The notes below the pieces were generated by a model. That model saw only the letters and a program-made list of their open reading frames with translations. It had not been told where the DNA came from and ran no database searches. Position numbers and translations under genes: made by a program. Shown here in pieces: positions 1-8,096 of a stretch of 64,000 nt of DNA (positions are counted from its first letter, which is position 1; every line of letters begins with the position of its first letter). The stretch comes from Nitrospirillum amazonense (lineage in GTDB: Bacteria; Pseudomonadota; Alphaproteobacteria; Azospirillales; Azospirillaceae), in assembly GCF_007828045.1 (NCBI RefSeq), contig NZ_VITN01000027.1:19847-83846 (forward strand). Reading direction: 5' to 3'.

Positions 1-1058
1 GCAAGCTGGAATATTCCGGCACCAACCTGGCCGGCATGTTCGCACAAAAGCGCAACCTGCTGTCGCCCACCTACCACTTGATGCTGCGCGACATCCTGCG
101 CTTCTACAAGACGGCCCCGGCGCTGCTGGACCAGCCCTCGGCCGCCGCCATGACGCTGGGCGAATACCTGGTGGCGCAGCGTTATGGCCATCGCTTCATC
201 TATGACCACCTGCTGCCCATGGGCGCGGCCATCTGGTCCTCCACCATCGGGGAGATGCTGTCCTTCCCGGTGCAAAGCTTCGTGCGCTTCTTCTGCAACC
301 ACGGCCTGCTGAAGCTGAAGGAACGGCCGCAGTGGCGCACGGTCACAGGCGGCAGCCGCGCCTATGTCACCCGCCTGACCCGGTCGCTGGAAGGCCGCCT
401 GCACACCGGCCGCGCCATCGTCGCCCTGCGGCGTTCCGGCGCCGCCGTGCTCATCCAGGACTCCCAGGGGTGGAGCGGCAGCTATGACCATGTCGTGCTG
501 GCGACCCATGCCGACCAGGCCCTGGCCATGCTGCTGGACCCGTCGGAGGAGGAGCGGCGCATCCTGGGCGCCTTCCGCTATCAGATGAACCGGGCGGTGC
601 TGCACCGCGACCCGCTGCTGATGCCCCGGCGCGCCAAGGCCTGGTCCAGCTGGAACTACAGCGCCCATTCCACCCGGGACCGCGACGCCAAGGTGTCCGT
701 CACCTACTGGATGAATTTGCTGCAGGGGCTGGACAAGCGCGTGCCCCTGTTCGTCACCTTGAACCCCATCACCGAACCGCGCCCGTCGCTGAAGGTGCGG
801 GAGTTCATCTACGACCATCCGCTGTTCGACCTGGCCGCCGCGACGGCGCAGCAGGAATTGGGCCTGATCCAGGGCACCCGCCGCACCTGGTTCTGCGGCG
901 CCTATTGCGGCTATGGCTTCCATGAGGATGGCCTGTCCGCCGGCCTCGCGGTGGCCGAATCGCTGGGCGCCCAGCGGCCGTGGCAGGTCACCGACGCCTC
1001 CCCCGCCGGGCGCAACGCCCGACCGCGGGGCAGCGCCCGCCTGGCGGCGGCGGGGTAA
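1..1058 (+). CDS. FAD-dependent amine-oxidase-like oxidoreductase, C-terminal part
   Basis: The gene is cut by the left edge; the frame is open from base 3, so the N-terminal Rossmann FAD-binding segment lies outside. What is visible (about 350 residues) matches COG2907-type NAD/FAD-binding proteins. It begins with the LEYSGTNLAG..FAQKRNLL stretch and ends with a C-terminal FAD-contacting segment FCGAYCGYGFHEDGLSAG. Relatives often sit beside DUF1365 and cyclopropane fatty-acid synthase genes and are thought to act in lipid modification; that context is outside this window. The tail after the FAD motif is low complexity (Arg/Ala/Pro). Confidence 0.8.
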   Translation, partial: KLEYSGTNLAGMFAQKRNLLSPTYHLMLRDILRFYKTAPALLDQPSAAAMTLGEYLVAQRYGHRFIYDHLLPMGAAIWSSTIGEMLSFPVQSFVRFFCNHGLLKLKERPQWRTVTGGSRAYVTRLTRSLEGRLHTGRAIVALRRSGAAVLIQDSQGWSGSYDHVVLATHADQALAMLLDPSEEERRILGAFRYQMNRAVLHRDPLLMPRRAKAWSSWNYSAHSTRDRDAKVSVTYWMNLLQGLDKRVPLFVTLNPITEPRPSLKVREFIYDHPLFDLAAATAQQELGLIQGTRRTWFCGAYCGYGFHEDGLSAGLAVAESLGAQRPWQVTDASPAGRNARPRGSARLAAAG

Positions 1059-1170
1059 GGGGGATGGTCCTGGTCCGCAAGCGCGTGAGGCGAATTACCA
1101 CCCCGGCCTGATCGTCAGGCCGGACCGTGGCGTTCGCCCCATCCCTCGCGGTTCCCAAGGACATCATCCC

Positions 1171-1659
1171 ATGACATCCCCCACACCCATGCTGCACCTG
1201 GTGTGCGGCAAGATCGCCGCCGGCAAGTCCACGCTCACAGCCACCCTGACGGCGGAACCCGGCACCATCCTACTGAGCGAGGACCAGTGGCTGGCCCGCC
1301 TGTATCCCGAGGAACTGGCCAGCGTCGCCGACTACATCCGGCTCAGCGCCCGCTTGCGCCAGGTCGTGGGCCCGCACGCCGTGGCCTTGCTGCGGGCCGG
1401 GCTGTCGGTGGTGCTGGACTTCCCCGCCAACACGCCCGGCTTGCGCCTATGGATGCGCGGCCTGTTCGAGGAAGCCGGCGCCGCCCATACCCTGCATTAC
1501 CTGGAGGTGCCCGACGAGATCTGCCGCCAGCGCCTGCGCGCCCGCAACGCCGCCGGCGGCCACGACTTCGCCGCCACCGACGCGGAGTTCGACGCCATCA
1601 CCCGCTACTTCGTCCCGCCGGATGAAGCGGAAGGCTTCATGATCGTACGCTACCCCTAA
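1171..1659 (+). CDS. Small AAA/zeta-toxin-like P-loop kinase
   Basis: A 162-residue P-loop protein. The Walker A motif GKIAAGKST lies near residue 10. Then come LLSEDQW near residue 34, a VVLDFPANTP Walker B-like strand near residue 80, and an Arg-rich lid region (CRQRLRARN). This layout is that of small ATP-dependent kinases of the AAA_33/zeta-like type; the substrate cannot be told from sequence. I chose the ATG at 1171 because AAGGA lies 9 nt upstream and the Walker A then sits at the normal distance from the N-terminus. The frame stays open further upstream but encodes Pro/Arg-rich noise. It converges on the next gene with a 2-base gap. Confidence 0.75.
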   Translation: MTSPTPMLHLVCGKIAAGKSTLTATLTAEPGTILLSEDQWLARLYPEELASVADYIRLSARLRQVVGPHAVALLRAGLSVVLDFPANTPGLRLWMRGLFEEAGAAHTLHYLEVPDEICRQRLRARNAAGGHDFAATDAEFDAITRYFVPPDEAEGFMIVRYP

Positions 1660-1661
1660 AC

Positions 1662-2423
1662 TCAGCCCGCCAGGAAGTCCGCGATGGCCCGGCCCAGGTC
1701 GGGCTTGGTCACCGCGCTCATGTGGTCGCCGGGGATTTCGACGTAGCGGGCGTTGGGCAGGGCCGCGACCAGGTCGGACGCGGACCCGTTGTCCTGGTCC
1801 TGGGCGCCGGCGGTGATGAGAATGGGCAGGTCCAGGCCGGCCAGCACGCCCGGCGGGGTATCGACGAAGGTCTCCAGGACGTTCAGCAGGGCGACGGGAT
1901 CGCCGCCGACCGTCTTCAGGAAGGCCTCCGCCATCCATTCCGGCGTGCCGCGTTCGAAGGTGCCCAGGTTGGTCAGGATGCGGCGGAAGTGCTCCCCCCG
2001 GCCGGCGGTATGGGTCAGGCCGGCCAGGCCCATGCCGGCGCAGATGGCGCGGGCCGGGGTGGCGCCGCGCGCCAGCATGCGCATGGTGGTGCGCCCGCCC
2101 AGGGAATAGCCGCCCAGGTCATAGTCGGTCAGGCCCAGATGCTCCACCAGCGCCAGGCCGTCGTCGGCCAGCACGTCGGGCGGGTAGGCCGACACCTCAT
2201 GCGGCTTGGCACTGTCGCCGTGGGCCCGCAGATCGGGCATGATGACACGGTAGCCGCGCTCCGCGATGCGGGCGGCGTGACCGTACTTCAGCCAGTTGAC
2301 CGTGGCGGTGGAGAAATAGCCGTGGATCAGCACCAGCGGCCGGCCTTGACCCAGTTCGCGGTAGGCCAGGCGCTGGCCGTCGCGGCCGAAGAAATGCTGA
2401 ACGGCGATGTCGGAGGAGGCCAC
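1662..2423 (-). CDS. Alpha/beta-fold hydrolase
   Basis: 253 residues, the normal size for a single-domain alpha/beta hydrolase. The oxyanion segment LIHGYFS is near residue 33. The nucleophile elbow GYSLGG puts the catalytic Ser at residue 107. A plausible acid is in AGAQDQDN and the base His is in the C-terminal GDHMSAV. It resembles generic esterase/peroxidase-like members; the substrate is unknown. The start is GTG. No signal peptide, so probably cytoplasmic. Confidence 0.85.
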   Translation of the reverse strand: MASSDIAVQHFFGRDGQRLAYRELGQGRPLVLIHGYFSTATVNWLKYGHAARIAERGYRVIMPDLRAHGDSAKPHEVSAYPPDVLADDGLALVEHLGLTDYDLGGYSLGGRTTMRMLARGATPARAICAGMGLAGLTHTAGRGEHFRRILTNLGTFERGTPEWMAEAFLKTVGGDPVALLNVLETFVDTPPGVLAGLDLPILITAGAQDQDNGSASDLVAALPNARYVEIPGDHMSAVTKPDLGRAIADFLAG

Positions 2424-2501
2424 GATGGTGCATCCGGCGTTGGGAAAGGTCAGGTCCCAAAACTATCGCCGGGCCGCCAGATTGGAAAAGTCTTCCGCCG
2501 C

Positions 2502-2972
2502 TTAACGGCCGAGCGCCTTGCGCATGCCCCACGCGGCCAGCTGGGTGCCGCAGCCCATGGTCATCAGCCGGGGGCCCTGGCGCTGATAGCCCATGGCCTC
2601 ATAAAACCCCACCGCGTTCATGGAGGAGGTGAGATACAGGGCACCGGCGCCCCGGTCGCGGGCGAGGGTCTCGATCTCTTCCAACAGGCGCCGGCCCGTG
2701 CCCTTGGCGGCCACGGGATCGACATAGACGGCCCGCACCTCGGCGCTATAGAGCGCGGAAAAGCCGACCACGCGGCCCGCCTGCTCCGCCACCAGCACAT
2801 GCTCCCCCCACTCCGTCATGGCGGTGCGGTAGTCTCCCGCCTCACGCCCGCCCAGGAGGGCGATGAGTTGTTCGGGCGAATAATGCCCGGCGCAGAAAGC
2901 GTGCACGGAACGGATATGGACCTGGCGAATGCCCTCGGCGTCGTCGGCCTCCCCAGCCCGGATCACCGGCAT
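2502..2972 (-). CDS. GNAT family N-acetyltransferase
   Basis: 156 residues from the chosen ATG, a typical GNAT size. The fold is recognisable from the N-terminal IRAGEADD strand, the acetyl-CoA binding motif A (VRAVYVDPVAAKGTGRRLL) and the C-terminal NAVGFYEAMGYQ motif B. It probably acetylates an amine on a small molecule or protein; the substrate is unknown. An in-frame ATG at 3014 with a GAGGAT upstream is an alternative start that would add a 14-residue unconserved-looking extension. Confidence 0.8.
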   Translation of the reverse strand: MPVIRAGEADDAEGIRQVHIRSVHAFCAGHYSPEQLIALLGGREAGDYRTAMTEWGEHVLVAEQAGRVVGFSALYSAEVRAVYVDPVAAKGTGRRLLEEIETLARDRGAGALYLTSSMNAVGFYEAMGYQRQGPRLMTMGCGTQLAAWGMRKALGR

Positions 2973-3333
2973 TGGGGCATCAAGGGGGGGTGTGCGTATG
3001 CTCGACCGGTACATGCCGCCCAATTCTATCCTCGCCCAGGGGCTTCGGCAGCGCCCGTCCAGCACCTGGAACAGTCGCGGTCATTTCAAAGAAAACGTGC
3101 GCCACCCGGGTCCCCAACGCGGGGAAGCTGCACGTCGATGAAGTATGCACGGGGAAGACGCCGAAAGCGATGCCTCGCATGCATCCATTGCTATTTTCCC
3201 GGTAATTCGGGCAGCACGCAAGCCGGCCATTCACCATTTCGACATCAGCGGCGCAGGAATGCCCGGCGGGGGCTTCCATCCCCGACCGGGACCGCTATCC
3301 TGGCAGGGCATATTCCCTGCGATAGGCCGCCCC

Positions 3334-4140
3334 TTGGACACGCTTGCCTCTCCCGCCACCTTGCTCGCCCCGGACGAGCCGCCCGCCGTCACGGTGGTGA
3401 ATCCCCAAGGACCCGCCCCCGTGGTGCTGCTGTGCGAACATGCCGCCCGCCGCGTGCCCGCCCGCCTGGGCACCCTGGGCGTGCCGGCGGCCGACATGGA
3501 ACGGCACATCGCCTGGGACATCGGGGCGGAGGCGGTGACTCGCGCGCTGGCCCGGCGGCTGGACGCGCCGGCGGTCATCGCCGGATATTCCCGCCTGGTG
3601 GTGGATTTGAACCGGCCGCTGGACAGCGCCACGCTGATGCCGGCGGTCAGCGATGGCACCCCCATCCTGGCCAACCAGGCCCTGACCGATGCCGATCGCC
3701 AGGCGCGGCTGGACGCCCTGTTCCACCCCTACCACGCCGCCGCGCACGCCTGCGTCGATGCCAAGCGCGCGGCGGGCCAGGTACCGGCCATCATCTCCGT
3801 CCACAGCTTCACGCCGGTCATGAACGGCTTCCAGCGCCCCTGGCACCTGGGGGTGCTGTGGGACCAGGATGGCCGCCTGCCCCTGCCACTGCTGGACCTG
3901 CTGCGGGCCCTGCCGGGCGTGGTGGTGGGCGACAACGTTCCCTACTCGGGCCGCGACGGCCACGGCTACACCCTGAAGACCCATTCCACCCGCCCGGGCC
4001 TGCCCGGTGTGCTGATCGAGGTGCGGCAGGATCTGATCGGCGACGCGGTAGGGGTGGAACACTGGTCCGCCCTGCTGGCCCAAGCCCTTGGACAGCTGAT
4101 CGGCCGCCCCGATATACACCACGCGCTGGCCGGCGCCTGA
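3334..4140 (+). CDS. N-formylglutamate amidohydrolase family protein
   Basis: 268 residues from a TTG start. The family hallmark segments are VVLLCEHAARRVP near residue 30, HIAWDIGAEA near 55, YSRLVVDLNRP near 90, ISVHSFTPVM near 155 and GDNVPYSG near 200. Members hydrolyse N-formyl-glutamate (histidine degradation) or related formyl/acyl amino acids; no hut genes are adjacent, so the substrate is open. The frame extends upstream to an ATG at 3145, but that stretch does not resemble the family. The TTG start gives the expected length and N-terminus. Confidence 0.8.
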   Translation: MDTLASPATLLAPDEPPAVTVVNPQGPAPVVLLCEHAARRVPARLGTLGVPAADMERHIAWDIGAEAVTRALARRLDAPAVIAGYSRLVVDLNRPLDSATLMPAVSDGTPILANQALTDADRQARLDALFHPYHAAAHACVDAKRAAGQVPAIISVHSFTPVMNGFQRPWHLGVLWDQDGRLPLPLLDLLRALPGVVVGDNVPYSGRDGHGYTLKTHSTRPGLPGVLIEVRQDLIGDAVGVEHWSALLAQALGQLIGRPDIHHALAGA

Positions 4141-4147
4141 GCCGCCC

Positions 4148-4189
4148 CCCATTCACAAGGGCCCACTCGCAGGGGCCCATTCACAAGGA
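4148..4189 (+). repeat. Three 14-nt tandem copies carrying the SD of the next gene
   Basis: Three near-identical 14-nt units (CCCATTCACAAGGG, CCCACTCGCAGGGG, CCCATTCACAAGGA) lie back to back between the amidohydrolase and the DUF1244 gene. The last unit supplies the AAGGA Shine-Dalgarno of the downstream gene. Unit length is not a multiple of three, consistent with non-coding position. Confidence 0.85.
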
Positions 4190-4195
4190 TATCCC

Positions 4196-4504
4196 ATGGT
4201 TCCGGAGATCGACGACGCCACCCGGGTGGAGCTTGAGGCCGCCGCCTTCCGCCGGCTGGTGGCCCATTTGCGTGAGCGCACGGACGTGCAGAACATCGAC
4301 CTGATGAACCTGGCCGGATTCTGCCGCAACTGCCTGTCCAAATGGTACCGCGCCGCCGCCGAGGAGAAGGGCGTGGCGCTGGACTATGAGGCCGCGCGCG
4401 AGATCGTCTACGGTATGCCGTATGAGGACTTCAAACGCCTGCACCAGCGCGAGGCGACGGCGGAGCAGAAAGCGGCGTTTGAGCAGAACAAGCCGAAGGA
4501 CTGA
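4196..4504 (+). CDS. DUF1244 domain-containing protein
   Basis: 102 residues, matching the small alphaproteobacterial DUF1244 family almost end to end. Recognisable segments are AAFRRLVAHLRERTDVQNID, MNLAGFCRNCLSKWY and EIVYGMPYEDFK. The two close cysteines (FCRNC) are a conserved feature. Function is unknown. No signal peptide or membrane segment. A strong AAGGAT Shine-Dalgarno from the upstream tandem repeat precedes the ATG. It is followed by gapR in the same orientation after about 105 nt. Confidence 0.9.
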   Translation: MVPEIDDATRVELEAAAFRRLVAHLRERTDVQNIDLMNLAGFCRNCLSKWYRAAAEEKGVALDYEAAREIVYGMPYEDFKRLHQREATAEQKAAFEQNKPKD

Positions 4505-4610
4505 CACGGGGTGGCGCCCCCTTTACCGGCGCTTGCCCATCCCCGGCGGCGCAGGTAAGGTCGCGCCCTCACCATTCAGACCACCCACTTAGAACGAAGA
4601 GGCATTCCCC

Positions 4611-4874
4611 ATGTCGGACGCCCCTGTTGCGACGGATGTTGGCGGCATCGCCGGCGACCGCCTGCGCTCCATCATCGAGCGCATCGAACGCCTGGAAGAG
4701 GACAAGAAGGGCATCGCGGACGACATCAAGGACATCTACGCCGAAGCCAAGGGCGTGGGGTTCGAGACCAAGATCATCCGCGCCATCGTCCGCCTGCGGA
4801 AGATGGAAAAGAACGACCGGCAGGAACAGGACGCCCTGCTGGAGCTCTACAAGGCCGCGCTGGGCATGGAATGA
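4611..4874 (+). CDS. gapR: GapR family DNA-binding protein (DUF2312)
   Basis: 87 residues, the standard length for GapR. The core RLRSIIERIERLEEDKKGI..DIKDIYAEAKGVGFETKIIRAIVRLRKM is the signature of this alphaproteobacterial family. In Caulobacter, GapR is a coiled-coil nucleoid protein that binds overtwisted AT-rich DNA and supports topoisomerase action and chromosome replication; that function is transferred from the family. The first half is a clear coiled coil. An intrinsic terminator follows directly. Confidence 0.93.
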   Translation: MSDAPVATDVGGIAGDRLRSIIERIERLEEDKKGIADDIKDIYAEAKGVGFETKIIRAIVRLRKMEKNDRQEQDALLELYKAALGME

Positions 4875-4912
4875 GCCGCGGGGCTCGTGAGAGCCCCCGC
4901 ACCGTCAGGATC

Positions 4913-4949
4913 AAGGCCGGGCCGCCGCGGAGCGCCCGGCCTTTTTCTT
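4913..4949 (+). terminator. Intrinsic terminator after gapR
   Basis: AAGGCCGGGC pairs with GCCCGGCCTT around an 11-nt loop and is followed by TTTTTCTT. Confidence 0.85.
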
Positions 4950-4976
4950 GAGCGACTTTCTTTGGCGGCCCGCCCC

Positions 4977-5831
4977 TCAATCAAACCGGTAGGCGTCCAT
5001 GGCCAGGGCGCCCAGTTGCACGCTGTCATGCAGGCGGCGGCCGGGCTGCCCAGGGCTGGCGGCGCCCACGGCGGCGAACAGGGGCAGCAGGTGTTCGTCG
5101 CGCGGGTGGTTCTGGCGGGCGAAGGGCGCGCGGGCGCGGTAGTCGTCCAGCGCCGCCACGTCGGCGCCGCTGACCTTGTCATGGATCCAGGATTGGAAGG
5201 CGGCGGCCCAGGGCACCACCTCGTCCGTGCCCTCCCACGCCAGGTCACGCAGATTGTGGGTCAGCGAGCCCGAGGCGATGATCATCACCCCCTGGTCGCG
5301 CAGGGGCCGCAGCGCCTCGCCCAGACGGCGGTGGTGGGCGGGGCCCAGGTGCGGCTGGATGGACAGCTGGGCCACCGGGATGTCGGCCTCCGGGAACATC
5401 AGGGTCAGGGGGACCCAGGCGCCGTGGTCCAGGCCGCGCGCCTCCCCGGCGGTGACCGTGATGCCGGAGGTGGCCAGGGCCGCCAGGGCCGCCCGCGCCA
5501 CCTCCGGCGCGCCGGGGGCGGGGTAGCGCATCTCGAACAGGGCGCGGGGAAAGCCGCCGAAATCGTGGATGGTCTCCGGCCGGTCGGCCAGGGAGGCCGT
5601 GGGCGCCGCCGTCTCCCAATGGGCCGACAGCACGAGGATGGCGCGGGGGGCGCCCGCCGCCCGGATGTCGCGGCCCAGGGACTGCAGGAAGCGCCGCGCC
5701 GCGCTGTCCTGCAGCGCCAGCATGGGGGAGCCGTGGGAGATGAAATAGACCGGCTGGCGCGCCGCCGTGGCGGCGGCCGCGCTGGGAGCCGCGCTGGCGG
5801 CGGGCATGACGGTGGAGAAGGCGGACGGCAT
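4977..5831 (-). CDS. DODA-type extradiol ring-cleavage dioxygenase (YgiD-like)
   Basis: 284 residues, typical for the class III extradiol dioxygenase / 4,5-DOPA dioxygenase family. Metal-ligand segments are visible: YFISHGSPML near residue 28, LSAHWET near 66, HDFGGFP near 85, GLDHGAWVP near 134 and SGSLTHNL near 190. The enzyme uses a non-haem metal to open catechol-type rings; the physiological substrate is unknown. The ATG at 5831 has AAGG upstream, and the preceding in-frame residues look non-coding. It is divergent from a LysR regulator across a palindromic operator, so control by that regulator is likely. Confidence 0.88.
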   Translation of the reverse strand: MPSAFSTVMPAASAAPSAAAATAARQPVYFISHGSPMLALQDSAARRFLQSLGRDIRAAGAPRAILVLSAHWETAAPTASLADRPETIHDFGGFPRALFEMRYPAPGAPEVARAALAALATSGITVTAGEARGLDHGAWVPLTLMFPEADIPVAQLSIQPHLGPAHHRRLGEALRPLRDQGVMIIASGSLTHNLRDLAWEGTDEVVPWAAAFQSWIHDKVSGADVAALDDYRARAPFARQNHPRDEHLLPLFAAVGAASPGQPGRRLHDSVQLGALAMDAYRFD

Positions 5832-5911
5832 GGGACGGGACCTTGGGCTTGGAAGGACTGACCCTTCCAACATGGGCCCATCGGCACCATTTGCCAAATC
5901 ACTGGTTATCA

Positions 5912-5936
5912 CCATCACCATTCATCATAGTGATGG
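5912..5936. promoter_or_regulatory. Candidate LysR operator: CCATCAC-N11-GTGATGG
   Basis: A perfect 7-bp inverted repeat with an 11-bp spacer lies between the divergent dioxygenase and LysR genes, 22 bp before the LysR ATG. It is flanked by two direct copies of TTGCCAA (5891-5897 and 5941-5947). Size and placement fit a LysR-type site; binding is inferred. Confidence 0.6.
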
Positions 5937-5957
5937 CGAATTGCCAAGGGACCATCC

Positions 5958-6962
5958 ATGGACATCCGCCAGATTGATCTGAACCTGCTGCACGTCTTCG
6001 ACGCGCTGTACCGGGAGCGGCAGGTGACGCGGGCCGGACGGGCGCTGGGCCTGTCGCAGTCCGCCGTCAGCAACGCGCTGGCCCGCCTGCGACAGCACAT
6101 GGGCGACGACCTGTTCGTGCGCACCCCCACCGGCATGGTGCCCACCGCCGTGGCCGACACCATGGCCCGCCCCCTGCAAGGCGCCCTGGATCAGGTACGG
6201 GCCGCCCTGGCCGCCCGCCAGCCCTTCCTGCCGTGCGAGGCGCGGGACGCCATCACCGTGGGCCTGTCTGACCACGCCGAGTTCGTGCTGGGCCCGCCCC
6301 TGGTGGCGGCCCTGCGGGCGGAGGCGCCGGGCCTGTCCCTGGTGCTGCGCCATGCCGACAAGGACAACGCCCTGCCCGGGCTGGAGTCGGGCCTGCTGGA
6401 TCTGGCGCTGGGCATGCTGCCCGATCCCCCGGCGCACATGACGCGGCAGATGCTGGTGCGCGACGGCCTGGCGGTGCTGATGCGTCCGGGTCACCCGGCC
6501 CTGGATGCCCCCTGGACCCTGGAGACCTACCTCGCCTACCCCCACCTGCTGGTCTCGGCCACCGCGTCCAAGGTGGGGGCGGTGGACCGTATGCTGGAGA
6601 CGGTGGGCCGGCAGCGCACCCTGGCGGTGGTGGCATCCCACCTGCTGGCCGCCGCCCCCATGCTGCGCGACAGCGACCTGTTCTGCACCATGCCGGCGCG
6701 CGTGGCCCACCCCCTGGCAGCCGCCTTCGGCCTGGTGGTGCTGCCCCTGCCGCCGGACATGCCGGTGAGTGACAGGCCAGTGGGTGATAGGCCAGCAGGC
6801 GACAAGCCCGCGGGCGGCATGCGCCTGTCCATGGTCTGGCACCGCCGCCTGGACAGCCACCCGGCCCACGCCTGGCTGCGCCGCCGGGTGGCGGAGGTCG
6901 CCCGGTCCCTGCCCCCCGTTCCCGGGGTCGCGGGCGGCGGGGCCGACACCACCGCCGCTTGA
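5958..6962 (+). CDS. LysR family transcriptional regulator
   Basis: 334 residues. The N-terminal winged HTH is typical: DLNLLHVFDALYRERQVTRAG, then LSQSAVSNALARLRQ and DDLFVRTPTGMVPT. The rest is the LysR substrate-binding domain. It is NodD/PnpR-like in starting DIRQIDLNLL. AAGGGA precedes the ATG. It is transcribed away from the extradiol dioxygenase and probably controls it and/or the Rieske oxygenase downstream. An oddity near residues 270-285 is a degenerate 5-residue repeat (SDRPV GDRPA GDKPA) inserted in the effector domain, encoded by a 15-nt repeat. Confidence 0.92.
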   Translation: MDIRQIDLNLLHVFDALYRERQVTRAGRALGLSQSAVSNALARLRQHMGDDLFVRTPTGMVPTAVADTMARPLQGALDQVRAALAARQPFLPCEARDAITVGLSDHAEFVLGPPLVAALRAEAPGLSLVLRHADKDNALPGLESGLLDLALGMLPDPPAHMTRQMLVRDGLAVLMRPGHPALDAPWTLETYLAYPHLLVSATASKVGAVDRMLETVGRQRTLAVVASHLLAAAPMLRDSDLFCTMPARVAHPLAAAFGLVVLPLPPDMPVSDRPVGDRPAGDKPAGGMRLSMVWHRRLDSHPAHAWLRRRVAEVARSLPPVPGVAGGGADTTAA

Positions 6963-7041
6963 CCTGCCTCATTGGCCGCCACCCGGCGGCGATGTAAAGT
7001 GCGGCCCCTGATTCTTCCCCTCCTGACCTGGTGACGACGCC

Positions 7042-8076
7042 TTGGCCGAGCCCAACTTTTTCCTGAACGACATCTGGTACTACGCCATGCCCGGCCGCAC
7101 CCTGGCCGTGGGCGCCATGCGGGCGCAGACCCTGCTGGGCCAGCCGGTGCTGTTCGGCCGCACCCAGGAGGGCGCCGTCTTCGCCCTGCGCGACATCTGC
7201 CCCCACCGCGGCATTCCGCTGTCCTGCGGCCGATTCGACGGCACGGAGGTGGAGTGCTGCTACCACGGCTGGCGCTTCGACCGGGAGGGCAAGTGCACCG
7301 ACATCCCCTCGCTGGTGGAGGGGCAGGACTTCGACCTGAACCGCATCCACGTGCGCAACTATCCAGTGCGGGAGATCAGCGGCAACGTCTGGATCTGGAT
7401 GGGCGCCGGGGAGCCCGACCAGGAACCGCCGCAGCCGCCGGGCCTGCCCGCCGACAAGCAGCCGGACATGGTCATGTCCATGGACTTCCCCTGTCATCTG
7501 GACCATGCGGTGGTGGGCCTGATGGACCCGGCCCACGGGCCTTTCGTCCACCAGTCCTGGTTCTGGCGCTCCACCAAGTCCATCCACGCCAAGGAGAAGG
7601 CCTTCGGGCCTGGCCCCTACGGCTTCGTCATGAAGAAGCACCGGCCGTCCAGCAACTCCCGCGCCTACACCATCCTGGGCGGCGTGCCGGAGACGGAGAT
7701 TTCCTTCCGCCTGCCCGGCATCCGGACGGAGACCATTTCGACCGGGAAGCACACCGTCTGGAACCTGACGGCGGTGACGCCGGTGGATGAGGGCAACACC
7801 CGCATCACCAACCTGTTCTACTGGACCCTGCCCTGGGCCAACCTGCTGAAGCCGGTGCTGCGCCCCATCGCGGAGCGTTTCCTGGGCCAGGACCGCGACG
7901 TGGTGGTGATGCAGCAGCAGGGCCTGCGCTACGACCCGACCCTGATGCTGATCAAGGACGCCGACACCCAGGCGCGCTGGTACTATCAGCTGAAGAACGA
8001 GTTCCGCCGTGCCCGGGAAGAGAAGCGCCCCTTCGAAAATCCCGTGCGCGATACCGTCCTGCGCTGGCGCAGCTGA
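7042..8076 (+). CDS. Rieske-type aromatic ring-hydroxylating oxygenase, alpha subunit
   Basis: 344 residues, close to VanA-type oxygenase components. The Rieske 2Fe-2S ligands are CPHRG (near residue 53) and CCYHGW (near 72). The mononuclear iron site is in the DHAVVGLMDPAHGPFVH segment near residue 150. The enzyme would hydroxylate or O-demethylate an aromatic substrate using a separate reductase, which is not encoded nearby. The start is TTG. Its position between LysR and a peptidase, together with the ring-cleavage dioxygenase, suggests an aromatic-compound role; this is inference. Confidence 0.9.
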   Translation: MAEPNFFLNDIWYYAMPGRTLAVGAMRAQTLLGQPVLFGRTQEGAVFALRDICPHRGIPLSCGRFDGTEVECCYHGWRFDREGKCTDIPSLVEGQDFDLNRIHVRNYPVREISGNVWIWMGAGEPDQEPPQPPGLPADKQPDMVMSMDFPCHLDHAVVGLMDPAHGPFVHQSWFWRSTKSIHAKEKAFGPGPYGFVMKKHRPSSNSRAYTILGGVPETEISFRLPGIRTETISTGKHTVWNLTAVTPVDEGNTRITNLFYWTLPWANLLKPVLRPIAERFLGQDRDVVVMQQQGLRYDPTLMLIKDADTQARWYYQLKNEFRRAREEKRPFENPVRDTVLRWRS

Positions 8077-8096
8077 GGGATCGATCCGCTATAGTC

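Noticed and set aside
1722..4304. Plus-strand open frame of 860 codons
   Set aside because: It lies antisense to the hydrolase and GNAT genes and then runs through the amidohydrolase in another frame. Composition is Gly/Arg/Ala/Pro noise typical of GC-rich antisense frames.
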